Source of the DNA: an uncultured Bacteroidota bacterium
GTDB taxonomy: Bacteria > Bacteroidota > Bacteroidia > Flavobacteriales > Flavobacteriaceae
Reading direction: 5' to 3'
Assembly (NCBI GenBank): GCA_913060705.1
Contig: CAJXTX010000001.1
Location: 1-64,000, forward strand
Length of the DNA stretch: 64,000 nucleotides
The position numbers were made by a program, and so were the translations under genes. Shown piece by piece: positions 18,727-27,180 of the stretch; position 1 is the stretch's first letter; each line of letters opens with the position of its first letter. Below the pieces are notes generated by a model, which searched no databases, was not told the DNA's origin, and worked only from the letters and a program-made list of their open reading frames with translations.

Positions 18727-20141
18727 GTGACAATCAAGTAAAGCACAATGGACTTCTAATTGCCTTAGGATTTCTCTTGGGGGCAATAAACGTACTTTTT
18801 CTGTACACTCGAGTATTTACTCCTCAAGCCTATGGAACAGTTTCTTTTGTTTTAGCAAGTGCGACACTTATTTTTCCGCTGATCTCTTTGGGTGTTCAAC
18901 AAACCATTATCAGATTCTTCGAAGAAAACGAAGATTCAAGCCGTAAAGGACTGATGGCAAATAGCCTTCAGGTTTTGGCACTTGTGAGTCTACTAGTGTT
19001 CGTTTTGGTGTACGCCTTTGAATCTGAATTCCGAAAGGCTTTAGAAGCAGAAAACAGCCTGTCACGTACAGCACTTTTTTTCATAGCTGCAGTGGGGGTC
19101 TCCATGGCATTTTTCGAGCTTTTCTTTTCATGGGCAAAGGTGCATTACCGATCTACGAGTGGGATTTTCTTGAAAGAAGTGTTTCCGAGAGCTTTGATTA
19201 CACTAGTATTAAGCACCCATTATTGGCTTACTCCGCTTTCCTTAGAAGGATTCATTCAAATAGTAGTTGCGGTTTACGTGATAAGAGCTTTTCTAATGGG
19301 AGTTCGTTCTTATCGATTACTTCCGTTTCATTTCTTTTATGGCCTGCGCCTTCAAAAAAGATGGGTTTATCTGCGCTATGGTGCTTTAGTGGTGATCGGA
19401 AGTGGATTGAGTATGGCGTTCTTAGAAATTGATAAGGTCATGCTTCATAGCCTCAGAAATGCCTCTGATGTGGCCCTGTATACTGTCATTGTTTTTATAG
19501 CCACTACCGTCGCTATCCCGCTTAGGGCCCTTCAACCCGTCTTTAACGCAAAGGCTGCAAAATTTTTGGCTCATGGTCACCGTCATCAGCTTAATGAAGT
19601 GGTTCAGAAGGCTGTGAAGATAAGTCTTGTTCTTGGGGCTTTCATAGCGACTCTTTTGCTGGTGACTGAACCTGTGATGCTCTTTTTCTTACCCATCGCT
19701 TATCATAAAGCCTTCGCTATTTTCTCTATTGTATTATTGTTAAAAATGATTGACAGTGCTTTTTCTCCTGTGGGTATCGTCTTTCAGTATACGCGTTATT
19801 ACAAATGGTATTTGTTGATTAGTGGCTTATTTCTTTTGTCTATGGTTTTTCTAAACCTTTGGTTGATTCCCACCTATGGAATCTATGGGGCCGCTTTGGC
19901 CTCATTTATAGCGGTTACTTTATTTAGCGCTGTTAAGGTAGGATTAGCCTATATCGTTTTAGAGATTCAAGTTCTTTCTCGTGCACATTTTTTGCCGGGA
20001 ATATTGGTGGTATTTCTGATGGCTCTAGAATTCATCCCGGATGCTGTCATTAGTAGCGTCTTCTATTGGGTTGGGTTTGTCCTTTCAGTGCTCTTATTGA
20101 TGCGCTACAAGGTGTTTACCAAATCCTTTTTAAGCCTGTAA
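18723..20141 (+). CDS. Wzx-like oligosaccharide flippase / polysaccharide biosynthesis protein
   Basis: A 472-residue polytopic membrane protein with about 12-14 hydrophobic segments, of the MOP/polysaccharide-synthesis flippase superfamily. The N-terminus (LLIALGFLLGAINVLFLYTR..FTPQAYGTVSFVLA) matches the usual first two helices and the Y-G-T/V motif of Wzx-like proteins. A Glu-Asp-Lys in the middle (FLEIDKVMLHSL) is typical. It likely moves lipid-linked oligosaccharides across the inner membrane, working with the upstream glycosyltransferase and YfhO-like protein. Its last 12 bases overlap the 3' end of uvrA on the other strand, with no terminator between. Confidence 0.88.
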   Translation: MSDNQVKHNGLLIALGFLLGAINVLFLYTRVFTPQAYGTVSFVLASATLIFPLISLGVQQTIIRFFEENEDSSRKGLMANSLQVLALVSLLVFVLVYAFESEFRKALEAENSLSRTALFFIAAVGVSMAFFELFFSWAKVHYRSTSGIFLKEVFPRALITLVLSTHYWLTPLSLEGFIQIVVAVYVIRAFLMGVRSYRLLPFHFFYGLRLQKRWVYLRYGALVVIGSGLSMAFLEIDKVMLHSLRNASDVALYTVIVFIATTVAIPLRALQPVFNAKAAKFLAHGHRHQLNEVVQKAVKISLVLGAFIATLLLVTEPVMLFFLPIAYHKAFAIFSIVLLLKMIDSAFSPVGIVFQYTRYYKWYLLISGLFLLSMVFLNLWLIPTYGIYGAALASFIAVTLFSAVKVGLAYIVLEIQVLSRAHFLPGILVVFLMALEFIPDAVISSVFYWVGFVLSVLLLMRYKVFTKSFLSL

Positions 20142-22898
20142 CAATTTTTCTTTAAGGTAAGGGCCTGTGACGGATTTGTTTGAATTAGCAATTTCCTCTG
20201 GAGTTCCCGTGGCAAGTAAATAGCCTCCCTCAGTGCCTCCTACCGGGCCTAATTCAATAATATGGTCTGCGCCTTTAATTAAATCTAAATGGTGTTCTAT
20301 TAGGATTATGGTATGTCCATTGTCGATGAGTGCATCAAAGGCCTTTTTAAGCGTACGAACATCTTCAAAATGCAAACCTGTAGTGGGTTCGTCGAAGATG
20401 AAAAGAGTGGGAGAACTTTGATTCCCTTTACTCAGGAATGACGCGAGTTTTATACGCTGGGCTTCACCTCCAGACAGGGTTGAAGAGGATTGTCCTAAGG
20501 TGATATAGCCGAGTCCGACCTGGGCGAGAAGGTTTAATTTTTGTGCAATTTTTTCATTTCCGTTTTGATTGAAAAAGAGAATTGCCTCGTCAACCGTTAG
20601 CTGCAACAAATCGTAAATCGAAGTGTTATTCACCCGTACTTCTAATATTTCAGACTTAAATCGTTTACCCTTGCATTCTTCACACTCTAAGACAACATCG
20701 GCCATGAACTGCATTTCAATGGTCACAGTCCCTTCGCCTTTACAGTTTTCACAACGTCCTGCCTCGACATTAAATGAAAAGTGTTTGGGTTGTAGCCCAA
20801 AGACTTTGCTTTGAGGTTGAGCTGCATACAGCGAGCGGATATCATCATAAGCCTTAATATAGGTTACCGGATTTGACCTTGAAGATCTTCCAATGGGATT
20901 CTGATCTACAAACTCAACTGCCTTTATTTTGTGTAGATCACCACTTAGTTCGTCAAGATGTTTGAATCGTCCTTGGTACCCCCCTAAGTGATGTAAAAGA
21001 CCCTGATGTACGACATCTCGAACTAAAGTGCTTTTTCCACTTCCAGAAACTCCTGTTACTGCAGTAATTGCATTTAATGGAATCTGTGCTTCTACATTTT
21101 TAAGGTTGTGAAGGCGAGCTCCTTTAAACGTAATACGATGCTTAGAAATTCTTCTTTTTTGAGGAATTTCAATGTGTTTTTGGTGCGTCAAATACTGTGC
21201 AGTCAACGTATTTAGTTTCGTGAACGATTCATACGAACCTTCACCTACCACATTGCCTCCAAGGGCCCCTGCTAATGGACCTATATCTATGATATGATCT
21301 GCCTCTTTCATGATATCTTCATCATGTTCCACTACAATAACCGTGTTTCCGAGGTCTCTTAGAGATTTAAGAACGCTTATCAAATTTTCAGTATCCTTAG
21401 AGTGTAGTCCTATACTTGGCTCGTCTAGGATATACATAGACCCGACCAAACTACTTCCTACAGAAGTGGCAAGATTTATCCGCTGACTTTCTCCACCGGA
21501 TAGCGTATTGGATTTTCTGTTAAGTGTGAGATAAGATAGTCCTACGCGATTGAGGTACTCTAATCTAGTTTTTAACTCAATGAGTATTCGTTTTGAGACA
21601 GATTGCTGGTAGGGGTTGAGCTGAATAGCATGGACGACCTCAATCAACTGTTTGATAGACATGTTTAATAGATCGGTGATTGCATAGCCATCAACCTTAA
21701 CATAACTAGCCTCCTTTCTAAGTCTATTGCCCTTGCAATTCGGACACTTGGATTTTCCTCTGTATCTAGAGAGTAAAACGCGATTCTGAATCTTGTAGGT
21801 CTTCTCTTCGATCTTCTCAAAAAAGCGATGTATACCTTTAAAAGATGAAGTGCCATTCCAGACCATTTCTTGCTGTTCTTCTGTAAGCTCAAACCAGGGT
21901 TTGTGAATGGGGATGTTGGATTGCGCCGCTCCTTCGATGAGCTGGTCTTTGAATTTCGAGAAGCGTTCGCCGTTCCAAGGAGCAATGGCTCCTTCATAAA
22001 TTGATTTTCTGGTATCAGGAATCACGAGCTCGGGATCGATACCGAGGACATCACCATAACCTTCACAGCGAGGGCAGGCTCCAAAGGGATTATTGGCATT
22101 GAAAAGGTGAATGCTAGGTTCGTCAAAAACGATGCCGTCCCTTTCGAATTTATCGTTGAAAACGGCTTTTGCTTCATCCTCTAAATGGATCACTTCACAC
22201 TGTCCTTGACCCTCATAAAAGGCATTATCAACTGCGGCCGATAGGCGGTTGGTGAAGTCCTCATCATCATGTTGTACCACCACTCGGTCTACCACTAAAC
22301 TAAAATCGTCGTTGAACTCAGCATCAAGTTGATCAATCCGTTTGATCTCTTTGTTTACATAGATACGAGCGTAACCCGCAGCGTTGTATAGTTCTGCTTT
22401 TTTAAGTGGTTCTTGATGCTTGTTTAAAACAATCGGTGCAAGAAGCAAGAGTTTTGTGCCTACAGGCTGTTTTAAGATGTAATCTACTACATCACTTACG
22501 GTGTCTTTTTGAACTTTTTCATTGCTTATTGGAGAAAATGTTTCACCTACTCGAGCGAAAAGCAGTCTGAGATAGTCGTAGATCTCTGTTGTTGAACCGA
22601 CGGTAGAGCGCGGATTCGTGCTATTTACCTTCTGCTCAATGGCAATAGCAGGAGCAATGCCTTGAATGGCATCGACATTAGGTTTATCTAGTTTTCCAAG
22701 AAATTGACGGGCATAACTCGAAAGGCTTTCTACATATCGGCGTTGTCCTTCAGCGTACAGAGTATCAAATGCGAGGGATGATTTACCTGACCCAGAAAGC
22801 CCTGTGATGACAGTTAGTTTATTCCGGGGTATCCGAACATCAATATTTTTTAAGTTGTGTAAGCGAGCGCCTTTAATATAGATTTCGTTTGATTTCAT
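20130..22898 (-). CDS. uvrA: excinuclease ABC subunit A
   Basis: UvrA (922 residues, close to the usual 940) is the damage-sensing ATPase of nucleotide excision repair. There are two ABC modules: Walker [10 protein letters not shown] at about 32-40 and GVSGSGKST in the second half; the LSGGESQR and LSGGEAQR signatures are both present. The zinc-finger cysteines ([28 protein letters not shown] with CEECKGKR) are in place. It starts 2 bases after the end of nth, forming a two-gene DNA-repair operon. Confidence 0.97.
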   Translation of the reverse strand: MKSNEIYIKGARLHNLKNIDVRIPRNKLTVITGLSGSGKSSLAFDTLYAEGQRRYVESLSSYARQFLGKLDKPNVDAIQGIAPAIAIEQKVNSTNPRSTVGSTTEIYDYLRLLFARVGETFSPISNEKVQKDTVSDVVDYILKQPVGTKLLLLAPIVLNKHQEPLKKAELYNAAGYARIYVNKEIKRIDQLDAEFNDDFSLVVDRVVVQHDDEDFTNRLSAAVDNAFYEGQGQCEVIHLEDEAKAVFNDKFERDGIVFDEPSIHLFNANNPFGACPRCEGYGDVLGIDPELVIPDTRKSIYEGAIAPWNGERFSKFKDQLIEGAAQSNIPIHKPWFELTEEQQEMVWNGTSSFKGIHRFFEKIEEKTYKIQNRVLLSRYRGKSKCPNCKGNRLRKEASYVKVDGYAITDLLNMSIKQLIEVVHAIQLNPYQQSVSKRILIELKTRLEYLNRVGLSYLTLNRKSNTLSGGESQRINLATSVGSSLVGSMYILDEPSIGLHSKDTENLISVLKSLRDLGNTVIVVEHDEDIMKEADHIIDIGPLAGALGGNVVGEGSYESFTKLNTLTAQYLTHQKHIEIPQKRRISKHRITFKGARLHNLKNVEAQIPLNAITAVTGVSGSGKSTLVRDVVHQGLLHHLGGYQGRFKHLDELSGDLHKIKAVEFVDQNPIGRSSRSNPVTYIKAYDDIRSLYAAQPQSKVFGLQPKHFSFNVEAGRCENCKGEGTVTIEMQFMADVVLECEECKGKRFKSEILEVRVNNTSIYDLLQLTVDEAILFFNQNGNEKIAQKLNLLAQVGLGYITLGQSSSTLSGGEAQRIKLASFLSKGNQSSPTLFIFDEPTTGLHFEDVRTLKKAFDALIDNGHTIILIEHHLDLIKGADHIIELGPVGGTEGGYLLATGTPEEIANSNKSVTGPYLKEKLLQA

Positions 22899-22900
22899 GA

Positions 22901-23560
22901 TTAAGGCTTCGACTTTTTATGGTAAGCTTCTAAGACAGATTTTCTGCCTATTGTCTTTGTAATAGGATCGTTTTCAATGTTCCATCCTCTTGCTGGTGAA
23001 TATTCACGACCGTACCATATGATTTGAAGGTGAAGTTTATTCCATTTTTCTTGTGGAAACAGTCTTTTTGCGTCTCTCTCAGTTTGAACGACATTTTTAC
23101 CCGACGAGAATCCCCAGCGGTACATAAGACGATGTATATGCGTGTCTACCGGAAAAGCGGGTATTCCAAAAGCTTGTGAAACCACCACGCTTGCCGTTTT
23201 GTGTCCCACAGCGGGTAGTTTTTCTAAGGCCTCAATCTCTTGTGGAACCTCTCCATTATACGTATCGATGAGTATTTGAGACAGTCCGTGTATTCCTTTA
23301 GATTTCATAGGTGAAAGGCCTACGGGTTTTATAATCTCACGAATTTCTTCAACAGAAAGCTTGACCATTTCGTAAGGATTGTCTGCTCGAGCAAATAAGA
23401 GAGGAGTGATTTGATTTACTCTGACATCAGTACTTTGAGCAGAGAGTAAAACGGCTATCAAAAGGGTGTAAGGATCTTTGTGATCTAAAGGGATGGGAAC
23501 CTCGGGATACAGTTCATCTAGTTTTTCAATGCAAAAAGATACCTTTTCACTCTTTTTCAT
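22901..23560 (-). CDS. nth: endonuclease III-like DNA glycosylase without iron-sulfur cluster ligands
   Basis: A 219-residue HhH-GPD DNA glycosylase/AP lyase that removes oxidised pyrimidines. The helix-hairpin-helix LPAVGHKTA carries catalytic Lys121 and the PVDTH motif carries catalytic Asp139. The C-terminal region where Nth normally has Cys-x6-Cys-x2-Cys-x5-Cys (binding [4Fe-4S]) instead reads YGREYSPARGWNIENDPITK. The only Cys in the protein is residue 10, so the cluster cannot be bound in the usual way. Flavobacterial homologues, as I recall them, share this loss. First gene of the nth-uvrA operon, divergent from the thiol peroxidase. Confidence 0.93.
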   Translation of the reverse strand: MKKSEKVSFCIEKLDELYPEVPIPLDHKDPYTLLIAVLLSAQSTDVRVNQITPLLFARADNPYEMVKLSVEEIREIIKPVGLSPMKSKGIHGLSQILIDTYNGEVPQEIEALEKLPAVGHKTASVVVSQAFGIPAFPVDTHIHRLMYRWGFSSGKNVVQTERDAKRLFPQEKWNKLHLQIIWYGREYSPARGWNIENDPITKTIGRKSVLEAYHKKSKP

Positions 23561-23577
23561 TTAGCGTAACTTTAAAA

Positions 23578-23585
23578 CAAAAATA
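23578..23585 (-). promoter_or_regulatory. -7 promoter element for nth-uvrA
   Basis: The minus strand reads TATTTTTG, an exact TAnnTTTG match, 17 bases before the nth ATG. The gap to the divergent thiol-peroxidase gene is only 28 bases; TAACTTTA at 23567-23574 (one mismatch) may be the opposite promoter. Confidence 0.6.
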
Positions 23586-23588
23586 ACT

Positions 23589-24050
23589 ATGAATATGCTC
23601 AAAGTAGGGGATAAGGCTCCTGATTTTTCAGTTCTTGACGAAATGTCTAATACGGTAGATTCTAAATCGTTAAAAGGTACCGCATACATTCTTTTTTTCT
23701 ATCCTCGTGCGAATACTCCAGGGTGCACTGCTGAGGCCTGCAGTCTCAGGGACGGTTACGAGGTGCTCAGTGAAAAAGGGTATCGCATTTTTGGGGTAAG
23801 TGAAGACACTCCAAAGAAACAATTGGCTTTCAAAGAGAAATACAATTTTCAGTATCCTTTACTGGCAGATACAGATCACGAGATCATTGATAAGTATGGG
23901 GTATGGGGTCCTAAAAAATTTATGGGTAAAGAATATGAAGGACTTCACAGAACGACATTCGTGATCAATGAAGAGGGTACTATTTCACATGTAATCGAAA
24001 AGGTGAAAACAAAAGATCACGCGAACCAACTCTTAGAGTTGATTGGGTAA
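23589..24050 (+). CDS. bcp: thioredoxin-dependent thiol peroxidase (peroxiredoxin BCP)
   Basis: A 153-residue peroxiredoxin of the Bcp/PrxQ group that reduces hydroperoxides with electrons from thioredoxin. The active-site stretch PRANTPGCTAEACSLRD has the peroxidatic Cys and a resolving Cys five residues later, diagnostic of this class. The conserved Thr and Arg around the active site (TTFVINEEG) are present. The start may be the first or third codon (both Met). The last 18 bases overlap the 3' end of the convergent unknown gene. Confidence 0.95.
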   Translation: MNMLKVGDKAPDFSVLDEMSNTVDSKSLKGTAYILFFYPRANTPGCTAEACSLRDGYEVLSEKGYRIFGVSEDTPKKQLAFKEKYNFQYPLLADTDHEIIDKYGVWGPKKFMGKEYEGLHRTTFVINEEGTISHVIEKVKTKDHANQLLELIG

Positions 24051-25517
24051 CACGTTTTTGTATGGAAACACTTCTTCAGAGATTTTGGTGTCTTTGAAGA
24101 GTTGATTTTTCTTGATAATGTCTGCGATGCCCTCTGGAAGCATAGCCTCCCAACCCGGGGTGTCGTTGGCAATCATCTGTAGGACCTCTCTTGAATAAAT
24201 AGACAAACTGGCTTCATCGTAATCTTCAATATCTGTAAGCTTATTGTTGTGCTTGAAGAATTTATAGAGATCCTTCATTTGCTCACTTACGATAAGATTG
24301 TCGCTATTGATGATGCCTCCTGTATTCGGATCCTTCATCGGATAGAGGTAAACTTGAACATTTTTAAAGAAGAGTTTGCCGAAAGCTTCAAGAATACCAC
24401 CACTTAAGTGACGGTAATATTTCTCGTCAAAAATATCTACTAAACTATTGACACCCATGCTCAAGGCGATGCGGCTTTTGGTGTATTTATCGAAATACTC
24501 CACGAGTTTGTAGTACTCTTTGAATTTCGATATCATCACGATATGCCCTAGAGAGCCAATCAATTCAGCTCTAGCCAAGAAGTCTTTTTCATCAATATCA
24601 CCGTATGCTTTAAGATTTTCTAGGGTGATCTCAAATATGATTTCGGTATTCGCTTTAGCCACCTTAGGAATGGTGCAGAAAAGTTCCTGAGATTTTTCGA
24701 GCATGTCGATATTCACCTTTGTAACGGGTCGAAAACTTCCGCGTAAGGCAAGGATATTCTTTTTATAAAGCAGGGCTGCAGGGAGAATATTATTTCCGTC
24801 TGGGCCAAACATTACCGCCTCGGTCATATCGTTTTTAATCAACTGTAGGCTCATAAGGCGATTGTCAACCTGACTAAAATGCGGTCCTGAGAAGTTAATC
24901 ATATCGATCTCTAAAGTGTCCTTGTCGATATGGTCGTAGAGGTAGCGTAAAAGCTTTTTGGGTTCATGGTGCTTGTAAAATGCACCATAAATAAGATTGA
25001 CACCTACAATACCACAGGTTTCTTGCTGAAGGCGTGCTTCAATTTGTTTGAATCGTACGTGAAGTACGATGCGATTGTACTCCTTTTGATTGGGTTCTAA
25101 TTGAAATTGAATCCCAATCCAACCGTGTCCTTTATAGCGTTTTGAGAAATCAATCGTGGCTACCGTGTTAGCGTAGGTAAAAAAGAGATACTCTGGATTA
25201 TTAGATCGATCTATACGCTCTTCTAAAAGATTCGTCTCGTGGTCGAGCATCTTATTCAAACGTGACTCCGTAACGTACCTTCCGTCTTCTTCGCGTCCGT
25301 AAACCGCATCACTGAACGATTTGTCGTAAGCACTCATGGCCTTTGCAATCGTTCCAGAAGCTCCACCTGCTCTAAAGAAGTGTCGCGCCGTTTCTTGACC
25401 TGCGCCTATTTCTGCGAAGGAGCCGTAGATGTTTTGATTGAGGTTTATACGAAGCGTTTTGTCTTGAATAGAAGGGACTACTTCATACTCGTTCTCTCTA
25501 AAAACAATCTTACTCAT
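24033..25517 (-). CDS. conserved Bacteroidota protein of unknown function
   Basis: A 494-residue cytoplasmic protein with no signal peptide or membrane segment. It is strongly conserved in the Flavobacteriales as I remember the family: DKTLRINLNQNIYGSFAEIGAGQE, RAGGASGTIAKAMSAYDK and GIVGVNLIYGAFY are characteristic. Databases often label it nicotinate-nucleotide adenylyltransferase or even TonB-dependent receptor. Neither is supported: there is no HxGH nucleotidyltransferase motif and no export signal or barrel. It has a -7 promoter element upstream and looks monocistronic. I infer an enzyme-like globular fold from the conserved Gly-rich motifs; the reaction is unknown. Confidence 0.85.
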   Translation of the reverse strand: MSKIVFRENEYEVVPSIQDKTLRINLNQNIYGSFAEIGAGQETARHFFRAGGASGTIAKAMSAYDKSFSDAVYGREEDGRYVTESRLNKMLDHETNLLEERIDRSNNPEYLFFTYANTVATIDFSKRYKGHGWIGIQFQLEPNQKEYNRIVLHVRFKQIEARLQQETCGIVGVNLIYGAFYKHHEPKKLLRYLYDHIDKDTLEIDMINFSGPHFSQVDNRLMSLQLIKNDMTEAVMFGPDGNNILPAALLYKKNILALRGSFRPVTKVNIDMLEKSQELFCTIPKVAKANTEIIFEITLENLKAYGDIDEKDFLARAELIGSLGHIVMISKFKEYYKLVEYFDKYTKSRIALSMGVNSLVDIFDEKYYRHLSGGILEAFGKLFFKNVQVYLYPMKDPNTGGIINSDNLIVSEQMKDLYKFFKHNNKLTDIEDYDEASLSIYSREVLQMIANDTPGWEAMLPEGIADIIKKNQLFKDTKISEEVFPYKNVLPNQL

Positions 25518-25545
25518 AGCACATTTACGGTATTGAATTCCTTTT

Positions 25546-25553
25546 CAAAGGTA
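25546..25553 (-). promoter_or_regulatory. -7 promoter element for the unknown conserved gene
   Basis: The minus strand reads TACCTTTG, an exact TAnnTTTG match, 28 bases before the ATG at 25517, inside an 86-base divergent region. Confidence 0.6.
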
Positions 25554-25603
25554 AGACTTAAGAGCACTAAGTCTCGTTAAAACAACCTATTTTTAACCCA
25601 ATA

Positions 25604-26374
25604 ATGAGCTTAAATTTAACCTTCTTAGGAACGGGCACCTCTCAGGGAATTCCAGTGATAGGAAGTGATCATCCTGTATGCAAGAGTGATGATCCTAGAG
25701 ACAAACGACTCAGAAGTTCAGTTTTGATTTCTTGGGAAAACGGAAACATTGTAATTGATTGCGGACCCGATTTTAGGCAACAGATTTTAAGGAATCCCGT
25801 AGATCATCTGGATGCAGTGTTGTTGACCCATGAACATGCAGATCACACCATGGGTTTAGACGATATCCGTCCCTTTTTCTTTCGACAAGGTGATATTCAT
25901 TTTTACGCCAGCTCTAGAGTGTTTTCATCACTGAGCAAGCGCTTTGATTACATTTTTGATCCGAATTTTAAGTATCCAGGTATTCCTGAAATAACCCAAC
26001 ACTTTATCGAAAAAAACCAATCATTTCAAATCAATGATCTATCGGTGTTACCGGTAGAAGTCGATCATGCCGGAATGCCTGTTTTTGGATTTAGAATGCG
26101 AGACTTGGCCTATGTAACCGACATTAAGTCGATCACATCCGATCAGAAAGAGTTGATTATGGATTGTGAAGTGTTGGTATTGAATGCTTTGCGGCACGAG
26201 CCTCATCATTCTCATTTATCATTAAATGAAGCCATCGCATTAGCCCATGAGCTTCGCGCAAAAAGAACCTATTTTACCCATATTAGCCATACACTTGGAT
26301 TTCATAATGAAATACAAGAGTCATTGCCAGAGCATATGTTTTTGGCCTATGACTCATTAACCGTAACGCTCTAA
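25604..26374 (+). CDS. MBL-fold metal-dependent hydrolase
   Basis: A 256-residue metallo-beta-lactamase-fold hydrolase. The signature LTHEHADHTMGLDD (HxHxDH) supplies the metal ligands, with an upstream FLGTGTSQGIPVIGS strand-loop motif and later His residues (VDHAGMPVFGF and the THISHTLGFH tail). The pattern resembles PhnP-like phosphodiesterases (FLGTGTSxGxPxxxC), with substrate unknown. A two-base gap separates it from the following small gene, so the two are co-transcribed. Confidence 0.9.
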   Translation: MSLNLTFLGTGTSQGIPVIGSDHPVCKSDDPRDKRLRSSVLISWENGNIVIDCGPDFRQQILRNPVDHLDAVLLTHEHADHTMGLDDIRPFFFRQGDIHFYASSRVFSSLSKRFDYIFDPNFKYPGIPEITQHFIEKNQSFQINDLSVLPVEVDHAGMPVFGFRMRDLAYVTDIKSITSDQKELIMDCEVLVLNALRHEPHHSHLSLNEAIALAHELRAKRTYFTHISHTLGFHNEIQESLPEHMFLAYDSLTVTL

Positions 26375-26376
26375 AA

Positions 26377-26580
26377 ATGCTTAAACGCTCAATTTTTCTT
26401 TACCTCTTTGTTTTTACCGCTCTTATCTTATTGTTTCAACTGGTTAATTCTAATAAGACCTTTGAGGCCATGAGTGAAAAAATTGAGCGTCAAGAAAAGA
26501 TAATTAAAGAGCTCAACGAAAAGATTGAGTTCTTAGAAGAGTCGGCCTCTCTAGACGTTAACGCTCAAGAAGGTAATTAG
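26377..26580 (+). CDS. small membrane-anchored coiled-coil protein
   Basis: A 67-residue protein: basic N-terminus, one membrane segment (about 5-24, SIFLYLFVFTALILLFQLV), then a heptad coiled coil (about 28-57) rich in Glu, Lys and Ile, and a short acidic tail. The topology resembles bitopic divisome proteins of the FtsB/FtsL/DivIC type, but it is shorter and no family is recognised. It directly follows the MBL hydrolase, and its last 30 bases overlap the 3' end of the convergent esterase gene, an unusually long overlap. Confidence 0.75.
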   Translation: MLKRSIFLYLFVFTALILLFQLVNSNKTFEAMSEKIERQEKIIKELNEKIEFLEESASLDVNAQEGN

Positions 26581-27180
26581 ATCTTTGAAGTTATCGTAGG
26601 AGACGGTGTGACCAGTAGGGTACTCATGCCACTCCACGTTTAAGCCGTGCTTAAGCAATAGCTCCCTCGTTTCTGTGGCCCATGCAAATGGAATCACGGC
26701 ATCCTCGATACCGTGTGATAAAAAGAACGCAGTATTTTGTTTCCCAATGTTTTCAGCATTTTTCAGCATCTCATGGTTAAGGTAACCGCTTAAACCTATT
26801 ACGCGTTTGAAGAATTCGGGATGGTTTAAGGCTAAAGCTAGACTCAAGATACATCCTTGACTAAAGCCCATCACATCAATATGGTCGAGATGCAGTTTTT
26901 TCTTTTCGGTATCGATGAAATCTTTAATCGCTTTCAGTGATTCACTTGCTTGATCTAGATCGTTAAATTTTTTCTGATTCTCATCAAAGTGTATTGCATA
27001 CCATGCGAACTGCTCGAACCCTAATGAATAAGGTCCTCTAAGTGAAAAAATATGATAATCCTTCGGTAGATGAGGAGCAAACTGAAATAAATCGCTATCA
27101 GAACTCCCGTAACCGTGAATCAAGAAGATTGCCTTGCGGCTTTCTTGTTCTGGCGCTTGATAAAGAAAGGTTAAGCTCAT
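26551..27180 (-). CDS. alpha/beta hydrolase, phospholipase/carboxylesterase family
   Basis: A 209-residue alpha/beta hydrolase of the carboxylesterase type. HGYGSSDSDLFQFA gives the oxyanion-hole region, GFSQG the nucleophile Ser, HGIEDAVIPF the acidic Asp, and GHTVS the catalytic His. No signal peptide, so probably cytoplasmic. Its start immediately follows the dihydroorotase-like gene with no spacer, making it the last gene of the lolD-like operon. Substrate unknown. Confidence 0.88.
   Translation of the reverse strand: MSLTFLYQAPEQESRKAIFLIHGYGSSDSDLFQFAPHLPKDYHIFSLRGPYSLGFEQFAWYAIHFDENQKKFNDLDQASESLKAIKDFIDTEKKKLHLDHIDVMGFSQGCILSLALALNHPEFFKRVIGLSGYLNHEMLKNAENIGKQNTAFFLSHGIEDAVIPFAWATETRELLLKHGLNVEWHEYPTGHTVSYDNFKDLITFLSVNV

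Noticed and set aside
21665-21997. 110-codon frame in uvrA on the same strand, other phase
   Set aside because: Fully inside uvrA, which is intact; composition is Arg/Lys/Ser-rich as expected from an out-of-phase reading.
24033-25517. Reading this gene as nicotinate-nucleotide adenylyltransferase
   Set aside because: No HxGH motif or nucleotidyltransferase fold signature; length is more than twice that of NadD.
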